A stretch of 64,000 nucleotides of DNA from JADGHE01 sp035716025 (GTDB lineage: Bacteria > Pseudomonadota > Alphaproteobacteria > Rhizobiales > Xanthobacteraceae). Of the stretch, positions 23,273 through 32,891 are shown piece by piece. The notes under the pieces were generated by a model. It did no database searches and was not told where the DNA came from. It saw nothing but the letters and a program-made list of their open reading frames with translations. Position numbers and translations under genes: made by a program. The DNA is taken from contig DASTKH010000046.1 of assembly GCA_035716025.1 (NCBI GenBank), forward strand, positions 1-64,000. Direction: 5' to 3'. How positions within the stretch are numbered: the first letter of the stretch is position 1; each line of letters starts with the position of its first letter.

Positions 23273-24976
23273 ATGACCACGAGCTACGATACGATCATCA
23301 TCGGGGGCGGGGCGGCGGGATGCGTGCTGGCCAACCGCCTCTCCGCCCAGTCCCGGCGCAAGGTGCTGCTGATCGAGGCGGGCCGCGACTATCCGCCGGG
23401 CGAGATCCCGGCGGACATTCTCGATACCTATTCGACCTCCTACTACAACCGCGACTACAAATGGTCGGGGCTCAAGGCCCACTGGCGCACGCGCGACACC
23501 TCGCCTGCGGTCGGGCTCGAACAGGGGCGCGTCATCGGCGGCGGCAGCACGGTGATGGGCATGGTGGCGTTGCGCGGCACGCCCGACGACTACGCCGAGT
23601 GGGAAGCGCTCGGCGCCCGCGGCTGGGGCTGGAAGGACGTTCTGCCCTATTACCTGAAACTCGAGAACGATCTCGATTTCGGCGGCGCTCTGCATGGCAA
23701 ATCGGGTCCCATCACCATCCGCCGCACGCCGCGCGAGCAATGGCCGCCGCTGTCGAACGCGGTCGCGCAATACGCCGCCGAGCGGCAGATGCCCTTCGTC
23801 GCCGACATGAACGGCGATTTTCGCGACGGCTACTGCGCGCTGCCGATCAGCGCGACGGCGACGAGCCGCGCCTCGAGCGCGATCTGCTATCTCGATGCGG
23901 CCACGCGGGCGCGGCCCAATCTCACCATTCTCGCCCGCACGCAGGTCACCGGACTTGTGTTCGAGGGCCGCGCCGTCGTCGGCGTGCGCGCGAAAGGGCC
24001 GGAGGGCGAACGCGAATTCCGCGCCCGTGAGGTCATCGTCAGCGGCGGTGCCGTGCACACGCCCGCGATCCTGATGCGCGCCGGCATCGGACCTGCGGCG
24101 GAGCTTGCCGCGCTCGGCATTCCGGTCGTCGCCGACCTGCCGGGTGTCGGGGCGAACCTGCAGAACCATCCGCTTTTGTTCGTCGGCGTGCACCTCAAGC
24201 GCGGAATGCGACAGCCTGCGTCGCTGCGGCCGCACCCGGTCGGCTGCTTCCGCTATTCCTCGCGCATGCGCGGCTGCCCGGAAAGCGACATGTACATCGC
24301 GGCGCATTCCAAATCGTCGTGGAACGCGCTCGGCGCACAAATCGCGAATTTCAACGCGACGATCTTCAAGCCGGCCTCGCGCGGGCGCGTCTCGCTCGTC
24401 TCGGGCCGTCCCGAGGACATGCCGCGCGTCGAGTTCAACTTCTGCGGCGAGGACATCGACACGCTCAGGCTGATGGACGGGTTCCGCCGCGTGGTGGACA
24501 TCGTGATGTCCGAGCACGTGAGGCCGCTCTACGATGCGGTTTTTCCCGTCCAGTACAGCGACCGGTTGCGGCTGCTCAATCTCAAGACCCCGGCGAACGC
24601 GCTCAAGACGGCGATCCTGGCCCGTCTCGTCGACGCCCTGCCGCCCGTGCGCGACTACGCATTCTCGACGCTCACCAGCACCCGCACGGATCTCGCCGCG
24701 CTCGTCGCCGACGACGCACTGCTTGCCGAGCACGTGAAGCGCAATGTCGGCGGCACCTTTCACGTCTGCGGCACCTGCCGCATGGGGCGGCCCGACGATC
24801 CCGGCGCCGTGGTCGACTCCGCGGGCCGCGTGCGCGGCATTGGCGGTCTGCGCGTCGTCGATGCCTCGATCATGCCGACCGTGCCGCGCGGCAACACCAA
24901 CATCCCGACCGTGATGATTGCCGAAAAGATTGCCGCCGAAATGGCGGCCGAGGGGCGCGTCATCGAAGCGGCATGA
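23273..24976 (+). CDS. GMC-family FAD oxidoreductase
   Basis: A 567-residue flavoprotein. Its N-terminus has the FAD-binding IIIGGGAAGC loop (about residues 8-17); GRVIGGGSTVMG is the first GMC signature (about residue 87) and GGAVHTPAILMRAGIG the second. The catalytic His is in GTFHVCGTCRMG and the paired Asn in RGNTNIPTVM. Such enzymes oxidise primary or secondary alcohols (choline, glucose, polyethylene glycol and others). The substrate is not evident. It probably works with the hydrolase and BKACE enzyme encoded upstream and the aldo/keto reductase 43 bp downstream. Confidence 0.9.
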   Translation: MTTSYDTIIIGGGAAGCVLANRLSAQSRRKVLLIEAGRDYPPGEIPADILDTYSTSYYNRDYKWSGLKAHWRTRDTSPAVGLEQGRVIGGGSTVMGMVALRGTPDDYAEWEALGARGWGWKDVLPYYLKLENDLDFGGALHGKSGPITIRRTPREQWPPLSNAVAQYAAERQMPFVADMNGDFRDGYCALPISATATSRASSAICYLDAATRARPNLTILARTQVTGLVFEGRAVVGVRAKGPEGEREFRAREVIVSGGAVHTPAILMRAGIGPAAELAALGIPVVADLPGVGANLQNHPLLFVGVHLKRGMRQPASLRPHPVGCFRYSSRMRGCPESDMYIAAHSKSSWNALGAQIANFNATIFKPASRGRVSLVSGRPEDMPRVEFNFCGEDIDTLRLMDGFRRVVDIVMSEHVRPLYDAVFPVQYSDRLRLLNLKTPANALKTAILARLVDALPPVRDYAFSTLTSTRTDLAALVADDALLAEHVKRNVGGTFHVCGTCRMGRPDDPGAVVDSAGRVRGIGGLRVVDASIMPTVPRGNTNIPTVMIAEKIAAEMAAEGRVIEAA

Positions 24977-25019
24977 GGCAAGCCCGCCGCGCCACGGACG
25001 GACAAGGAGATCGAAAGTC

Positions 25020-26018
25020 ATGCAGACGCGCACGCTCGGCCGTTCGGGAATCGCGGTTTCGATCGTCGGGCTCGGCACCAACAATTTCGGCGACCGGACG
25101 GATTTCGCGGCGAGCGCGAAGGTGCTCTATCGCGCACTCGATCTCGGCATCACCTTGATCGACACCGCCGATGCCTACGGCAAGACGCACGGCGCCTCGG
25201 AAGAGATCATCGGCCGCCTGCTCGGGCCGCGGCGCAAGGACGTGGTGCTGGCGACGAAATTCGGCATCGAACCGGGGCGGCGCGGCCGTGGCCGTGGCCG
25301 GGCCTCGCGCGCCTACATTATGGAGGCGGTCGAGGCGAGCCTCAAACGGCTCAGGACGGACTGGATCGACCTCTACCAGGTGCACCAGCCCGATCCGGAG
25401 ACGCCGATCGAGGAGACGCTTGGCGCCCTCGACGATCTCGTCAAGGCCGGTAAGGTGCGGGCGGTCGGCTGCTCGAACTTTTCGGCCGATCGAGTCGAAG
25501 CGGCGATGGGCGTCGCCCAGGCACGAGGCCTCACGGCTTTCGTTGCCGCGCAGGACCAGTACAGCCTGCTGGCGCGGGGGATCGAGCGCGCGCTCCTGCC
25601 TGCCCTTGCCCGGCATGGACTTGCCCTGCTGCCCTATTTCCCGCTCGCGAGCGGGCTTCTCACCGGCAAGTACAAGCCGGGGGCCGCGATGCCGGAAGGG
25701 TCGCGGCTGTCCTATTCGCAGCGGCACATCGCGCGCTTCGTCACGGAGACCAACTGGCGGATGGTCGAGGCGTTGCAGGCCTTCTGCGACGCCCGCGGCC
25801 GCGGCCTGCTCGAACTCGCATTCGGCTGGCTCGTCGGCAATCCGCGGGTGGCAAGTGTGATCGCCGGTGCGACGAGGCCGGAACAGCTCGATGCCAATGT
25901 ACGGGCGGTCGACTGGGCTCTCACGCCGGCCGAAAGGGCCGAAGTCGAACGCATCACGGAGGCGGCGACCGATCCCGGTCAGGGACGCATCCGCGAAGGC
26001 GACGGCGCCGCGGCCTGA
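25020..26018 (+). CDS. Aldo/keto reductase
   Basis: A 332-residue TIM-barrel oxidoreductase with the catalytic tetrad D48, Y53, K80 and H122 in their usual motifs (DTADAYG, LATKFG, YQVHQPD). It reduces carbonyl compounds with NADPH or works in reverse. The substrate is unknown. AAGGAG stands nine bases before the ATG at 25020, which is chosen over upstream in-frame starts inside the GMC gene. Residues 85-95 form an unusual Arg-Gly run (GRRGRGRGR) on a loop. It is probably the last gene of the IclR-linked series. Confidence 0.9.
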   Translation: MQTRTLGRSGIAVSIVGLGTNNFGDRTDFAASAKVLYRALDLGITLIDTADAYGKTHGASEEIIGRLLGPRRKDVVLATKFGIEPGRRGRGRGRASRAYIMEAVEASLKRLRTDWIDLYQVHQPDPETPIEETLGALDDLVKAGKVRAVGCSNFSADRVEAAMGVAQARGLTAFVAAQDQYSLLARGIERALLPALARHGLALLPYFPLASGLLTGKYKPGAAMPEGSRLSYSQRHIARFVTETNWRMVEALQAFCDARGRGLLELAFGWLVGNPRVASVIAGATRPEQLDANVRAVDWALTPAERAEVERITEAATDPGQGRIREGDGAAA

Positions 26019-26050
26019 CGGCGCGGCGCGCCCGCGCGCATGGACGCCTC

Positions 26051-26566
26051 TCACATCTGCACGGGCGTTCCCATGAAATCGCGCTTACCGATTTCCACGC
26101 CGTTGTGCCGCAGGATGTCGTAGGCGGTCGTTACATGAAAGTAGAAATGCGGCAGGCAGTGGTTGAGCAGATAGCTCAATCCCGTGAACTCGCGCGTGCC
26201 GCTCGCCATGGTCACGACGATCTTGCGGTCTTCGCTGCCATCGATCTGCGCCGGCTTGAGGCTGCGAACGAAGTCCACCGCCGCGGCGATGCGGGCCTTG
26301 AGGTCGGCGAGGGTCGCGGCCGCCTCGGGCAAGGCCGGCGGTTCGAGCCCGGCGGTGCGGGCGCAGGCATTCACCGCATGCGCGGTCGCCTGCTGCACCT
26401 GGCGAGCGAGAGAAAACATGTCGGGATAAAGCCGCGCCGTCACAAGATAGGCCTGATCGATCTTCTTCTGCTCGGCGTGGGCTGCCGCCTTGTCGAGCAC
26501 GCCTGAAAGGGCATTGAGAAACTGTACGAAAATCGGTGCGGACGCCTTGTACATCGAAATCGTCAT
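26051..26566 (-). CDS. DUF1993-family protein
   Basis: A 171-residue cytoplasmic helical protein of the DUF1993 family (PF09351), related to the DinB-like four-helix bundles. Recognisable parts are MYKASAPIFVQFLNALSG at the start, the LYPDMFSLARQVQ block, and HFYFHVTTAYDILRHNGV near the end. No biochemical role is established. GGGG precedes the ATG. It is convergent with the aldo/keto reductase and lies about 110 bp after holA on the same strand. Confidence 0.85.
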   Translation of the reverse strand: MTISMYKASAPIFVQFLNALSGVLDKAAAHAEQKKIDQAYLVTARLYPDMFSLARQVQQATAHAVNACARTAGLEPPALPEAAATLADLKARIAAAVDFVRSLKPAQIDGSEDRKIVVTMASGTREFTGLSYLLNHCLPHFYFHVTTAYDILRHNGVEIGKRDFMGTPVQM

Positions 26567-26674
26567 GTCGAACCCCCGGGGTATTCGGATGCCGATTACG
26601 ATACGCGGCGGCGACGCCGTGTAAAGCGGCCGCCGCAGCAGAAGGGTTCGACCTCACGGGCTTTGCGTTTGCGC

Positions 26675-27700
26675 TCAGGCCGGCTGGCGCAAGGCGCGGG
26701 CGATGGCGAGGAGCGCGGCGCGGGCGATTGCGCTCTCCGGCTTGAGACCGGATCGGCGGATCGTCGCCGCGGTTTCCGCAAGATCGGCCATGGCGGCGGC
26801 AAGCCGTGGAGCCGTCCACTTGTGCAGCGCGGCCTTCACCGCGCGTTCGCGCTTGAAGTGGATGCGGCCTTGCCGCAGCACCTCGTCGGCCGGCGTCCCG
26901 CGGTCGATCGCCAGCCGCATTCGGTGCAACTGCATCACGTGCCGCAAGGCGGCCGCCACGATGCTGCTCGGCGGCGTACCGGACGCGAGCAGCCGGTCGA
27001 ACTGCGCATCCGTTTCCGCGGCGTCGCCGGAAAACGCGCTGTCCAGCACGGTTTCGATCGCCAATGCGGCGGCGTCCGCGACCACGGCGAGGATATCGTC
27101 GAGCCGGACCTCTCGGCCGCCTTGCGCATAGAGCGCGAGCTTGCGCACCTCGTTGCGGCTCGCCCTCCGGTCGCCGCCGAGGAGCGCGATGAGCGCGGCG
27201 CGCGCGTCCGGCGCGACGGTAAGCTTCGCCGCCCGCATTTCCTCGTCGATGATCCGGGCGAGGTCCTGGCCCGTATCGGCGTAGCACGGCAGTGCGGTGA
27301 TCTCGCGCGCGCGCTCCGCGAGCGCGCGCAGCGGCGCGCTTTTCTTGAGGTCGCCGGCCTCGATCACCACCCGGCAGTCCTGGAGGGGCACGGTGAGCAG
27401 CGCCTCGACGGCGGGAGTGAAATTGCGGCTTCCGGCGCGCACCCAGATCGCCCGCCGGCCCCCGAACATCGGGACGGCCTGCGCCTCGTCGAGGAGCCGC
27501 GCAGGGTCTCCGGCAAGGTCGTCGCCCTCCAGCCGCACGACCGCAAAAGGATCGTCGGCATTGTCGATGCTCGCGCGCACGAGAGCGGCGGCGCGTTCGT
27601 TGACGAGCCCGGCATCGGGGCCGAACACGAGCACGATCGCGCGTCCCGGGTCGGGCCGTGCGACGAAAGCATCGATCTGTTGCGTCTTGAGCGCCGTCAT
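26675..27700 (-). CDS. holA: DNA polymerase III delta subunit
   Basis: A 341-residue clamp-loader subunit that opens the beta clamp during DNA replication. The N-terminal AAA+-like part (about residues 10-125, IVLVFGPDAGLV; FGGRRAIWV), the lid domain (about 130-205, with GGDRRASRNEVRKLALY) and the C-terminal helical collar (about 210-341) are in family order. It has no Walker A motif, as is normal for delta. The ATG at 27698-27700 begins MTALKTQQI; the open frame continues 13 codons upstream. It follows leuS-lptE, the standard alphaproteobacterial order. Confidence 0.93.
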   Translation of the reverse strand: MTALKTQQIDAFVARPDPGRAIVLVFGPDAGLVNERAAALVRASIDNADDPFAVVRLEGDDLAGDPARLLDEAQAVPMFGGRRAIWVRAGSRNFTPAVEALLTVPLQDCRVVIEAGDLKKSAPLRALAERAREITALPCYADTGQDLARIIDEEMRAAKLTVAPDARAALIALLGGDRRASRNEVRKLALYAQGGREVRLDDILAVVADAAALAIETVLDSAFSGDAAETDAQFDRLLASGTPPSSIVAAALRHVMQLHRMRLAIDRGTPADEVLRQGRIHFKRERAVKAALHKWTAPRLAAAMADLAETAATIRRSGLKPESAIARAALLAIARALRQPA

Positions 27701-27777
27701 GTCACGCGCCCGCGGCGCGGTTGAAGGGCCGATTGGCAAAGCCGGTGCACGACGCCGTCGCCGACCAAAGGCGGAAT

Positions 27778-28347
27778 TCAGCTCCCCGCGCCGGAAAGAT
27801 AAGCCGCGACGCGCGCGCGAATCTGGCTGGCGATCACGCGGGCGGCACGGCTCTGCGCATCGCGCTGCCCGCGCAGGGCCGCAAGCCGTTGCTGCTGGCC
27901 GGGAATGTCGTAGGACACGCGGGCCGTCGCGCTGGCGCTCAGAACCTGCTTGCCCGTCGCGATCTCGGTCAGCGTGTAATAGGCATCGAGCGAGATGACC
28001 TCGAATTCCGGCCGCGCCGTGTTGGGGTCGACGATGATGGAGGAGCCGGTGGTGTTGAGATTGATGTTCAGCCGGTGCGTCGGACTGGAGGCGCCGGCGC
28101 CGCGATCGAGACCGAAAGTCAGTTCGTTGCGCACCTCGACCGCCAAGCGGGCGAGCGGCGTCGCCGGCGGGGCGGAAATCTGCGCCACCTCGACATGCGA
28201 CAAGGCCGCGGCCACTCCGGGCCCGCCGGTGAGCGAACGCTCCCCGTAGAGCGGCTGGAAGCAGCCTGCGGTCGCGCTTGCGAGCAGCAAGGCGGCGGCG
28301 GGGCGAACCAGGCGGCGCAGAGCCGCGCCGCGCTCAAGCCACCACAT
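27778..28347 (-). CDS. lptE: LPS-assembly lipoprotein LptE
   Basis: A 189-residue outer-membrane lipoprotein that plugs and stabilises the LptD barrel in lipopolysaccharide export. A lipoprotein signal peptide ends at C29 (SATAGC), followed by the family's FQPLYG. The rest is the small LptE alpha/beta fold (EVRNELTFGL; RLNINLNTT; RVSYDI). The ATG overlaps the end of leuS by 14 nt, so translation is coupled. The frame is open upstream inside leuS, but only this ATG starts the signal peptide. Confidence 0.92.
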   Translation of the reverse strand: MWWLERGAALRRLVRPAAALLLASATAGCFQPLYGERSLTGGPGVAAALSHVEVAQISAPPATPLARLAVEVRNELTFGLDRGAGASSPTHRLNINLNTTGSSIIVDPNTARPEFEVISLDAYYTLTEIATGKQVLSASATARVSYDIPGQQQRLAALRGQRDAQSRAARVIASQIRARVAAYLSGAGS

Positions 28348-30967
28348 TGACGATCCTCTGCGGCACGACAATGACCTTCTTGGGCGGTTTGCCCGCGAGC
28401 GCGCGCCGCACCGGCTCGAGCGCCAAAACCGCCGCTTCGACCTCCATGTTCGCAGCATTGCGCGCGACTGTCACGTCTGCGCGCTTGCGGCCGTTGATCT
28501 GCACCGGAAGAACGATCGTGTCCTCCACCAGAAGGTCGCGCTCGAGCGCGGGCCAGGAGGCCTCCGCGACCAGCGTGTCATGGCCCAGTAGGGCCCAGCA
28601 TTCCTCCGCGAGATGCGGCATCATCGGGTGAAACAGAACGATGAGGATGTCGGCCGCCTCCCGCACCGCCCAGGCGAAGTCGTCCGCCGCCTCGTTCTTG
28701 TCGCCGCGGCCCGCAAGGGCGGCCTGAAGCGCGTTGGCGAACTCGTAGATGTGGGCGACGCAGCGGTTGAACCGCAGCTTTTCGATGTCTTCGGAAACCT
28801 TGGCGAGCGCGCCGTGCGCGGCCTTGCGGATGGCGAGCGCGGCCGGCGTGAAGGTCTGCGGCCGGGCATCCGGCGCCTCGCGGGCGACCGCCGCGGCCTC
28901 GCCCACGAGCCGCCACAGCCGCTGTACGAACCGCCAGGCACCCTGCACGCCTTCCTCGGTCCAGATCACGTCGCGTTCGGGCGGTGAGTCGGACAGCATG
29001 AACCAGCGGGCGGTGTCCGCGCCGTAGGTCGCGATGATGTCGTCGGGGTCCACCGTGTTGCGCTTCGACTTCGACATTTTCTCGATCGGGCCGATTTCGA
29101 TCGGCTCGCCGGTCGAGGCCAGCACCGCGCGGCGGCTGTCCTCGGCGCCTTCGACCTTCACCTCGGCCGGGGAAGCATAGCTTCCGTCAGCACGCCGATA
29201 GGTCTCGTGCACCACCATGCCCTGCGTGAAGAGGCCGGCGAACGGCTCGTCGAGGTCGAGATGGCCGGTCTCCCTCATGGCGCGGGTGAAGAAGCGCGAA
29301 TAGAGGAGATGCAGGATCGCATGCTCGATGCCGCCGATATACTGGTCCACCGGCAGCCACGCATTCGCGGCCTTGGGGTCGGTCGGGGCGTTCGCGTTCC
29401 AGGGGTCGGTGAAGCGCGCGAAGTACCAGGACGAATCGACGAACGTGTCCATCGTGTCGGTTTCGCGCCGGGCGGGGCGACCGCACTGCGGACACGGCAC
29501 GTTGCGCCAGGTGGGGTGCCGGTCGAGCGGATTGCCGGGGCGATCGAACTCCACGTCCTCGGGCAACGCGACCGGAAGGTCCTTCTCCGGCACCGGCACG
29601 ATGCCACAGGCCTCGCAGTGGATCACCGGAATCGGGCAGCCCCAGTAGCGCTGGCGGGAAATGCCCCAGTCGCGCAGCCGGAAATTTACCTGGCGCATGC
29701 CGACCGGCGCATTGCCGCGGATTTCACTTTCCAGCCTGCGCGCGACCTCTTCCTTCGCCTGCTCGACCGTCATGCCGTCGAGGAATCGCGAATTGATCAT
29801 CGTGCCGTCGCCGTCATAGGCGGTGTCCGTGATCGCGAACTGCTTCGGGTCCGCGCCGGGCGGGCAGACCACCGGCGTGTTGCCGAGGCCGTATTTGTTG
29901 ACGAAATCGAGGTCGCGCTGGTCGTGCGCCGGGCAGCCGAAGATCGCGCCCGTGCCGTAGTCCATCAGGATGAAATTGGCGACATAGACCGGCAGCCGCC
30001 AGTCCGGGTCGAAGGGATGGAGGGCGCGGATACCCGTGTCGAAGCCCTGCTTTTCGGCGGTCTCGACGATCTCCTGCGCGGTGCCGTGGCGCTTGCACTC
30101 GGCGATGAAGGCGGCGAGCGCCGGGTTCTTGGCCGCGGCCGCCGCGGCGAGCGGGTGGTCGGGCGCGATTGCCATGAAGCGCGCGCCGAACAGCGTGTCA
30201 TGACGTGTCGTGAAGATTTTGAGCTCGGTTTCGCCGTTCGGGGCCGTCGCGGGGTCGAGCGCGAAGCGGATCAGCAGACCTTCCGAGCGGCCGATCCAGT
30301 TGCGCTGCATCGTCCGCACTTTGTCGGGCCAGCGATCCAATGTGTCGAGCGCGGCGAGAAGCGCCTCGGAATACTTGGTGATCTTGAAGAACCACTGCGT
30401 GAGCTCGCGCTGCTCGACGAGCGCGCCCGAGCGCCAGCCGCGGCCGTCGATCACCTGCTCGTTGGCGAGCACGGTCTGGTCGACCGGGTCCCAGTTCACC
30501 TTGGAGGCCTTGCGCTCGACGAGCCCGGCCTTCAGGAAGTCCAGGAACAGCTTTTGCTGGTGCTTGTAGTAGGCCGGGTCGCAGGTCGCGATCTCGCGCG
30601 ACCAGTCGATCGACAGGCCCATGGATTTGAGCTGCGACCGCATGGTCGCGATATTGTCGTAGGTCCAGGCCTTGGGATGGACCTTGCGCTCCATCGCGGC
30701 ATTCTCGGCCGGCATGCCGAACGCATCCCAGCCCATCGGGTGGAGCACGTTGACCCCCATGGCGCGCTTGTAGCGCGCGACCACGTCGCCCATCGTGTAA
30801 TTGCGCACGTGGCCCATGTGGATGCGCCCCGAGGGATAGGGGAACATTTCCAGCACATAATAACGGGGGCGCGGATCGTCGTTCCGGGCGACGAAAATGC
30901 CGCGCTCTTCCCACACTTTCTGCCAGCGCGGTTCGGCCTCGCGGGCGTTGTAGCGTTCCGTCATCAT
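28334..30967 (-). CDS. leuS: Leucyl-tRNA synthetase
   Basis: An 877-residue class I synthetase that charges tRNA-Leu. The HIGH motif (YPSGRIHMGHVRNY, about residue 43) and the KMSKSKRN motif (about 618) are intact, as are the CP1 editing domain (about 220-420) and the C-terminal anticodon-binding and final GRKRADV-like segments. Length is normal for bacterial LeuRS. Either of two adjacent ATG codons (30965-30967 or 30962-30964) may be used; no clear ribosome-binding site is seen. It heads the leuS-lptE-holA operon. Confidence 0.97.
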   Translation of the reverse strand: MMTERYNAREAEPRWQKVWEERGIFVARNDDPRPRYYVLEMFPYPSGRIHMGHVRNYTMGDVVARYKRAMGVNVLHPMGWDAFGMPAENAAMERKVHPKAWTYDNIATMRSQLKSMGLSIDWSREIATCDPAYYKHQQKLFLDFLKAGLVERKASKVNWDPVDQTVLANEQVIDGRGWRSGALVEQRELTQWFFKITKYSEALLAALDTLDRWPDKVRTMQRNWIGRSEGLLIRFALDPATAPNGETELKIFTTRHDTLFGARFMAIAPDHPLAAAAAAKNPALAAFIAECKRHGTAQEIVETAEKQGFDTGIRALHPFDPDWRLPVYVANFILMDYGTGAIFGCPAHDQRDLDFVNKYGLGNTPVVCPPGADPKQFAITDTAYDGDGTMINSRFLDGMTVEQAKEEVARRLESEIRGNAPVGMRQVNFRLRDWGISRQRYWGCPIPVIHCEACGIVPVPEKDLPVALPEDVEFDRPGNPLDRHPTWRNVPCPQCGRPARRETDTMDTFVDSSWYFARFTDPWNANAPTDPKAANAWLPVDQYIGGIEHAILHLLYSRFFTRAMRETGHLDLDEPFAGLFTQGMVVHETYRRADGSYASPAEVKVEGAEDSRRAVLASTGEPIEIGPIEKMSKSKRNTVDPDDIIATYGADTARWFMLSDSPPERDVIWTEEGVQGAWRFVQRLWRLVGEAAAVAREAPDARPQTFTPAALAIRKAAHGALAKVSEDIEKLRFNRCVAHIYEFANALQAALAGRGDKNEAADDFAWAVREAADILIVLFHPMMPHLAEECWALLGHDTLVAEASWPALERDLLVEDTIVLPVQINGRKRADVTVARNAANMEVEAAVLALEPVRRALAGKPPKKVIVVPQRIVNVVA

Positions 30968-31024
30968 GGCTGTGCTTCGGCCTGAAATCGCCGCGCACTA
31001 GGACCATGCCGGGCGCGCAACGTC

Positions 31025-31057
31025 AACGCCGGCGGTAAGGCGAAGCCGGCGTTTTTT
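31025..31057 (+). terminator. Terminator-like hairpin in plus orientation
   Basis: A 9-bp stem (31025-31033 with 31045-31053) followed by TTTTTT. No plus-strand gene precedes it; both neighbours, leuS and the diguanylate cyclase, are on the minus strand. On the minus strand the hairpin lies just past the end of the cyclase gene but without a T-run. Confidence 0.5.
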
Positions 31058-31103
31058 GCCCTCTTGCGGCGGACGCCCGCCGCGGGGCGGGCGCACGAGG
31101 GCG

Positions 31104-32762
31104 CTAGCCGGCCTCGGCCAAGGCCCGCGGTTCGTAGGCGGTCACCGCGTTGCGACGGCGCTTGCTCGCGTAGAGCGCGGCGTCGGCGGCCTCGATCAGC
31201 AGTTCGAAGTCGGAGCCTGGCTCGGGAACGAGCGCGGCCCAGCCGACGCTCACGGTGACGATTCCGCTCGGCGCCTCCGCATGCGGAATCCGCAGGCTCG
31301 CGACCTGCCGGCGGAGGGTTTCGGCGAGCTCTTGCGCCTCGTCGGCATCGCCCGCGAGCAGCAGGACGAATTCCTCGCCGCCATAGCGGGCGGCCTGCGC
31401 GTGCACGCCTGCGGCGGTCGCCCGCAGAATGCCGCCGATCGCCCGCAGGCAGGCGTCGCCGCTGAGGTGCCCGTAGCGATCGTTGAAGCGCTTGAAATGG
31501 TCGACATCGATCATCAGCAGCCCGAGCGGGCTCCGGGCTGCCGCCGCACATTCCCAGGCCGCGGCGATGCGCTGGTCGAAGACGCGGCGGTTGCTGAGCC
31601 CGGTCAGGCTGTCCAGCGTCGCAAGCTCGCGGAAGCGGTCGCTCTGCGAGCGCAGGTCGTGCTCGCGCGCCCGCAGCCGCTCCGCCATGCTGTCGAGGGC
31701 GCGGGCGAGCGGCAAAAACTCCGGTGCCCAGGGCGCCTTGCCGGCGCGAGGCGAAAGGTCGCCGCGGCCGATGCGCTCGGCGTGGCGCGCCAGCGCCCGG
31801 ATGGGACGCAGGATCGCGTGATCGCCGAAAAACCACGCGCCGAGGAGCATCAACAGCAAGGAGAAGGCGAATTGCCCGTAGGCCAGGGCGGTGTCTCGAT
31901 CGGCGGCCTGCAGCACCGAACGTTCGTCGAAGCCGACGAGGATCTTTCCTCCCCCAAAGGAGAGGGGCAGGAAGCCCCAGATCCGTGGCGTTCCCGCGGG
32001 GTCGCGGATTGCGACCGTCCCGGTGCCGCGCGCGGCAATCTCGTGCAGGAAGGGCGTGCCGGAAAGGTCCCGTCCCTCCCATCCCGCCTCCTCGGGCGCG
32101 GAGGCCACGACGATCCCGGCGCTGTCGACGAGGAGCGCCAGCGCCTCGCCGTCCGGCCGCTCTCCCGGCAAGGTTTGGGAGAGGGGCCGCATCGCGAGCG
32201 TCGCCATCAGCACGCTCGCCACCGTGCCGTCGGCCCCGCGCTTGCCGTAGGCCGCGTGGAGGTCCGGAGGGACGCCGGGCCGCGCATAGACGGGGTCGCT
32301 CAGCGCGAATCCCCCGCCGCGCGCCGCCGCGCGGAAATGCGCCGTTCCGGAAGTGTCCACTCCCAGAACCCGCGGGTTGGAGCTGCACAGGATGCGCCCT
32401 TCCGCGTCGGCGACCGAGAGGGTTCGCGCCCATGAAATGTCGGAGGCGGTGTCGGCGAGAAGGCGGCTGCATTCGCGGCTGCGCAGGGGAATGCGTTCCG
32501 TCGCGTGTCCGACCATCTGCAACAGCTCTTTCGCGGCGACGACGATCTCGGACTGGCGGTCCACCATCGCCTGCGCGAGGTCGAACGCGTGCCGTCCGGC
32601 CGCCGCGATCTGCTCGCGCCTCGCCTCTTGCATCGAGGCGATCCGCTCGAGCGCGAGCGGCGCGATGGCGACGACCGCGAGCAAGACGACCCGTGTTCGA
32701 AGACTGGACGATTGCGACACGAATCGGAGCCAGTGACGCGGCCGCGTCGGCTGGTTGGACAT
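31104..32762 (-). CDS. Membrane diguanylate cyclase with periplasmic sensor and HAMP
   Basis: A 552-residue sensor enzyme. TM1 is at about residues 24-38, a periplasmic Cache-like sensor of about 250 residues follows, TM2 is near 300-320, then a HAMP linker (LRPIRALARHAERIGRGDLSP) and a C-terminal GGDEF domain. The active site reads GGEEF and the Asp of LMIDVDHFKRFND is present, so c-di-GMP synthesis from GTP is expected. The inhibitory I-site RxxD is absent (RATA at that place). AGGGGA precedes the ATG at 32760-32762, which is chosen over one 13 codons upstream. It is divergent from yggS. Confidence 0.9.
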   Translation of the reverse strand: MSNQPTRPRHWLRFVSQSSSLRTRVVLLAVVAIAPLALERIASMQEARREQIAAAGRHAFDLAQAMVDRQSEIVVAAKELLQMVGHATERIPLRSRECSRLLADTASDISWARTLSVADAEGRILCSSNPRVLGVDTSGTAHFRAAARGGGFALSDPVYARPGVPPDLHAAYGKRGADGTVASVLMATLAMRPLSQTLPGERPDGEALALLVDSAGIVVASAPEEAGWEGRDLSGTPFLHEIAARGTGTVAIRDPAGTPRIWGFLPLSFGGGKILVGFDERSVLQAADRDTALAYGQFAFSLLLMLLGAWFFGDHAILRPIRALARHAERIGRGDLSPRAGKAPWAPEFLPLARALDSMAERLRAREHDLRSQSDRFRELATLDSLTGLSNRRVFDQRIAAAWECAAAARSPLGLLMIDVDHFKRFNDRYGHLSGDACLRAIGGILRATAAGVHAQAARYGGEEFVLLLAGDADEAQELAETLRRQVASLRIPHAEAPSGIVTVSVGWAALVPEPGSDFELLIEAADAALYASKRRRNAVTAYEPRALAEAG

Positions 32763-32891
32763 TGCGTCGTTCCCCTGCGCGTGGGAGCATAGGCCGCGCA
32801 TCGCTGCAGGTCGGTTGTGCGCGTGGCGACAATTTTAATGGTCGGGGCGGCGCGGGTTGGCCCACGGGACTGCCGGAGAACAGACTTACGA

